DNA from: CAZFBA01 sp964517135 | GTDB lineage: Bacteria; Cyanobacteriota; Vampirovibrionia; JBFMGH01 | Assembly (NCBI GenBank): GCA_964517135.1 | Contig: CAZFBA010000021.1 | Location: 8,562 to 72,561 of the forward strand | Direction of reading: 5' to 3' | DNA length: 64,000 nt | Shown here: in pieces, positions 61,462-64,000 of the stretch | How positions within the stretch are numbered: the first letter of the stretch is position 1 | Layout of the letters: every line of letters starts with the position of its first letter | Notes under the pieces: generated by a model | Seen by the model: the letters and a program-made list of their open reading frames with translations, nothing else | What the model was told of the DNA's origin: nothing | Database searches by the model: none | Made by a program: the position numbers and the translations under genes

Positions 61462-62229
61462 ATGAAAAATAAAGGACAAAATATTTTAGAATTTGTTATT
61501 ATTCTGGCATTAATTTCAGTGAGCGGTATTCTGGTTTTAATATTGCTTGGAGATAACATAAAATCAATATTTCAGCAAAGTCATACTGGTTATAAGGCTT
61601 ATAAACCATTTAAATGGGATGACAAATCATCCAGTATAACTCCTCCTTCGCAAAACACGGTAATAGCTTCTAACCCAAACCCTGTTATCACAAGATCAAC
61701 AGATCCTGCGGGTCTTTCCACACAAACAATCAATGGTATCGATGTTAATTTCGACCAGAATGGCTCAGCAGCCTTTACTATTGCAGGGCAAAATGTTAAT
61801 ATATCTGCCTCTATGATAAATTCTCTTAATAATGTCTTTGAAACAAACGGCACCTCTGGGCTTACAGAAGATATAATAGCTGCCATACAAAAATTAATCA
61901 CCGATCATCAGGCAGAATATCCGGGTAGTGATGTACCTGTTCAAATCGCATTCGGAAATGGAGAACGACAGGAAAATAACGGTGCCACTTTTGAAGGAAA
62001 TGTAACCGTTAATACTGTAACACTGGCTGTAGGAAACCACGCAATAGTCATTCAATCTGATCATACCTGCACAAGTCCTGACCCAAACGTAATATGCGAC
62101 CCCAAAAACGTACATAAAATAGAAATCAAAGGTTCAACAGGCACTGTATATAGCAACCAGTCTACACTAAATGAAAATAATGTTTCCAATATTACTTATA
62201 ATGATGATGGCTTACCTGTAAGTGCCTAG
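61462..62229 (+). CDS. Flp-like pilin/class III signal peptide protein, probably truncated by TAG
   Basis: 255 aa. N terminus MKNKGQNILEFVIILALISV has a short basic leader, Gly-Gln, then a Glu five residues later and a hydrophobic helix. This is the type IVb (Flp/Tad) or class III prepilin signature, processed before Gln. Residues 40-255 are an Asn/Thr-rich C-terminal domain. The paralogue at 62612 aligns throughout. In this gene the frame continues past the TAG (62227-62229) for 21 more codons, GEGTTAIANWNFNYSTQPDN, which aligns with the paralogue's last residues (DVGNYNWVLQY). So it is probably a nonsense mutation near the 3' end. GAGGT before ATG. Confidence 0.7.
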   Translation: MKNKGQNILEFVIILALISVSGILVLILLGDNIKSIFQQSHTGYKAYKPFKWDDKSSSITPPSQNTVIASNPNPVITRSTDPAGLSTQTINGIDVNFDQNGSAAFTIAGQNVNISASMINSLNNVFETNGTSGLTEDIIAAIQKLITDHQAEYPGSDVPVQIAFGNGERQENNGATFEGNVTVNTVTLAVGNHAIVIQSDHTCTSPDPNVICDPKNVHKIEIKGSTGTVYSNQSTLNENNVSNITYNDDGLPVSA

Positions 62230-62297
62230 GGAGAAGGTACAACAGCAATAGCAAACTGGAATTTTAACTATTCTACACAACCAGATAATATTTAATT

Positions 62298-62432
62298 GAG
62301 ATCTCTGAATAATTTAAAAGTTCACAGATTCAAGAAATTAGTGTCGGGGGTTAAAAAAACCGCTGTGCGGTTTTTTTAACCCCCTCCCTGCTTTTGCTGG
62401 AATCAGTAATTTCATAATTAATCAGAGGTTCC
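62298..62432. repeat. Short interspersed element, family A, copy 4 (complete, hairpin form)
   Basis: 135 bp: left end GAGATCTCTGAATAATTTAA, right end AATTAATCAGAGGTTCC. In the middle is a perfect hairpin (62346-62384), arms GGGGGTTAAAAAAACCGC and GCGGTTTTTTTAACCCCC around TGT. It lies two bases after the TAA that would close the read-through frame of the first pilin gene. The hairpin with its T-run could also end transcription in either direction. Confidence 0.85.
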
Positions 62433-62611
62433 AATTCTAAAGCTGATAAATATAATTCATTAATAATAAAGTATGTCTTTACAAATTGTTAAAAATATTA
62501 TATTTTCACTATATATTTTTATCTGTAACTGTCGATTACTTTTTTAGCTGGCCAGTGTCAGTAATTTACTTAACGATTAAATTTAATAAAAGATAAAAAG
62601 AGGGGTTTATT

Positions 62612-63397
62612 ATGAAAAATAGAGGACAAAATCTGATTGAGTTTTCAATTATTGTTGCATTAATAGCAGTAGCAGGTATTGTTGCTCTTATTGCCCTTGG
62701 AGGTAATATTAATTCTATGATCTCAGGCTCAACTCAAAAAGTTGAAACTTATAAACCTTTTGGCTGGGATACTCAGGCTAGCAGCTCTGTCTTAAATCAA
62801 GGTTCTACTGCACCAGTAGAAGAGGTTATTCAGGTAGGCTCTTATGATGTATCAAAACACTCTGATGGTATATATTCATTTGAAGTTGATGGGCAGAAGA
62901 TCTCACTGCCACAGGAATATCTTGATCAGCATAATGCCGTCTTACAAACAACAGGCTCTTCAGCCCTGGAAGATCTGGTATCTGAAATTGCATATATGAT
63001 ACAAACTCATAAAGACGAATACCCTGATCAGGATGTACCCATAGAAATTAACTTTGGCGACAGCACAAGAACTAAAGGCAATGCAACAGTTAGCGGTGAA
63101 TCTACCGTCAATACAACAGCAATTAAAGTAGGCGATCACATAATAAACCTCGTCTATGACCATACCTGCGAGGGTGGCAACTGCCAGTCTGTACCACAGG
63201 GCAAATTCAGAATAGAAGGTACCGTTCAGCCTGATAATACACTGGTCGCATCCGTCGGGTATAATAGCTCCAGCACTGCTACAGATTATACAAATACATC
63301 TAACACCTTCGATGCTACCTATGACCCTGCAACAGGAGCATTTTCAGGCACTTACGGTGCTGATGTCGGCAACTACAACTGGGTTTTACAATATTAA
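62612..63397 (+). CDS. Flp-like pilin, paralogue of the upstream gene
   Basis: 261 aa. MKNRGQNLIEFSIIVALIAV is the same prepilin-like start, with Gly-Gln, Glu after five residues and a hydrophobic helix ending in GGNINSMIS. The extracellular part contains QIDVSKHSDGIYSFEVDGQK-like strands and HTCEGGNCQS, with a Cys pair. The domain aligns with residues 40-270 of the first paralogue. These proteins form thin surface fibres with the Tad/T2SS machinery, which is not in the window. The ribosome site AGAGGGG precedes ATG. A terminator follows. Confidence 0.78.
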   Translation: MKNRGQNLIEFSIIVALIAVAGIVALIALGGNINSMISGSTQKVETYKPFGWDTQASSSVLNQGSTAPVEEVIQVGSYDVSKHSDGIYSFEVDGQKISLPQEYLDQHNAVLQTTGSSALEDLVSEIAYMIQTHKDEYPDQDVPIEINFGDSTRTKGNATVSGESTVNTTAIKVGDHIINLVYDHTCEGGNCQSVPQGKFRIEGTVQPDNTLVASVGYNSSSTATDYTNTSNTFDATYDPATGAFSGTYGADVGNYNWVLQY

Positions 63398-63421
63398 ACT
63401 TTATTGACAATTTTACCTCTC

Positions 63422-63452
63422 ATTGCCCTGCAGTTTTATTTTGCAGGGCAAT
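63422..63452 (+). terminator. Terminator of the second pilin gene
   Basis: Stem ATTGCCCTGCA/TGCAGGGCAAT with a 9-nt loop and AGTTTTTG after it. Confidence 0.75.
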
Positions 63453-63750
63453 AGTTTTTGATTAATTCAGAAAGACCTTTAGCAAAAGGTTTTCTGGCTG
63501 ATTGTAATGCATACACTTAATACCAGTGTATAATTACAAAATATGATTTGCCTTTTTATAGCCTGTTCCTGATCCCTATAACAATAATTTTCTATATAAT
63601 CACTGCATATGAGCAATTGTAACAATTATTTTCTATATTTACACTTTAAATGTTAAAAATAATATGTTAATATATATTATATTCAGGGGTATACTAAATT
63701 TAGAGATTTAAAGTAGCCCTTTATCAGGCCGTATAAGGAGGTGTTTCTTT

Positions 63751-63900
63751 TTGTTAGATCAAAAAAAGACGTGTGTAAAGGTGAAAAAAAAGGCTGAAAA
63801 AGAAAAACCAGCCCAAAAAGCTGTTAAAGAATTTCAATTTGATGAAGAGCTTGCCAGCGGAACTGTTTGCAGAACACAGATAATAAATATACGTAAGTAA
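63751..63900 (+). CDS. Small basic protein (49 aa) with TTG start
   Basis: A TTG codon with an excellent ribosome site (AAGGAGGTG, 8 bases upstream) opens a frame to TAA at 63898. The product is rich in Lys and Glu at the N terminus (VKVKKKAEKEKPAQKAVKEF) and ends GTVCRTQIINIRK. It has two Cys and no membrane segment. No family known. It lies between a terminator-ended pilin gene and a family A element, so has its own promoter (the preceding 300 bp are AT-rich and otherwise empty). Confidence 0.6.
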   Translation: MLDQKKTCVKVKKKAEKEKPAQKAVKEFQFDEELASGTVCRTQIINIRK

Positions 63901-63937
63901 CAATAACTATTGTTTTTTCGTAGCTTTATTTACTATG

Positions 63938-64000
63938 GAGATCTTTGAATAATTTAAAAGTTCACAGATTCAAGAAATTAGTGTCGGGGGTTAAAAAAAC
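63938..64000. repeat. Short interspersed element, family A, copy 5 (cut by window end)
   Basis: GAGATCTTTGAATAATTTAA, AGTTCACAGATTCAAGAAAT, TAGTGTCGGGGGTTAAAAAA, identical to the copy at 62298 except for one base over 60, including the start of the hairpin arm. This near identity suggests recent spread or gene conversion. Confidence 0.85.

Noticed and set aside
263..62229. Recoding of TAG as a sense codon, suggested by two in-frame TAGs with continuing homology
   Set aside because: Many intact genes here end in TAG (GH130, porin, TPR lipoprotein, oadB, glycine-zipper protein), with terminators or unrelated frames after them. Nonsense mutation is simpler.
1..64000. tRNA or rRNA genes
   Set aside because: No T-loop or anticodon-stem pattern and no rRNA-like stretch could be recognised by eye; a covariance search would be decisive.

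Overview
The window looks like a low-GC, Gram-negative chromosome from the non-photosynthetic cyanobacterial relatives (Melainabacteria/Vampirovibrionia). This is an inference from gene content. The supporting features are an SLH-coiled-coil-OprB porin of cyanobacterial type, a CHASE2/cyclase + DUF928-like + TPR-CHAT operon of a kind otherwise typical of cyanobacteria, a coaD/DivIVA-like pair, a full-length fliG and a Maf-type flagellin glycosyltransferase, Flp-like pilins, a sodium-pumping decarboxylase, and no photosynthesis genes. No tRNA, rRNA or CRISPR array was seen.

Layout. 1-4 kb is an accessory patch: a Mu-like transposase reading off the left edge and cut by an in-frame TAG, a hipBA module with palindromic operators on both sides, a TPR gene fragment, and a Fic AMP-transferase gene bracketed by 11-bp iterons. 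4-13 kb holds a GH130 mannoside phosphorylase, a secreted protein plus HI0933-type flavoprotein pair, a GNAT acetyltransferase, RidA plus a secreted partner, an FMN reductase, fliG and a BlaI-type repressor. 13-24 kb holds an M49-like metallopeptidase, then the three-gene operon CHASE2-adenylate cyclase / DUF928-like secreted protein / secreted TPR-CHAT caspase-fold protein, then a zinc-ribbon rhomboid protease and the Maf glycosyltransferase. 24-37 kb holds a PfkB kinase, a double YkgJ cysteine-cluster protein, a DUF4013 membrane protein, a histidine kinase divergent from a receiver-like protein, a Gln/Ala-rich protein with EF-hand loops, a TPR lipoprotein and a PLP-dependent decarboxylase. 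37-46 kb holds oadG-oadA-oadB, a HAD phosphatase and the big porin. 46-54 kb holds coaD, a coiled-coil protein, two aldehyde dehydrogenases divergent from a LysR regulator and a cysteine hydrolase, and a GH13 amylase. 54-64 kb holds a repeat protein, a TPR protein, a 1187-aa alpha-glucan water dikinase-like protein, a beta-solenoid-like repeat protein, two Flp-like pilins and a 49-aa small protein.

Themes. (1) Alpha-glucan chemistry: a GWD/PWD-type dikinase and a GH13 hydrolase lie 3 kb apart. (2) Envelope signalling: a membrane cyclase with an extracytoplasmic CHASE2 sensor is translationally coupled to two exported proteins, one a putative caspase-like protease. (3) Intergenic DNA is crowded with at least five families of short non-coding elements with imperfect terminal inverted repeats. 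They occur 2-5 times each, several carry perfect internal hairpins, and one family lies directly beside the pilin genes. None encodes a transposase, so they resemble MITE/REPIN-type elements.

All family assignments were made by reading motifs, without database searches.
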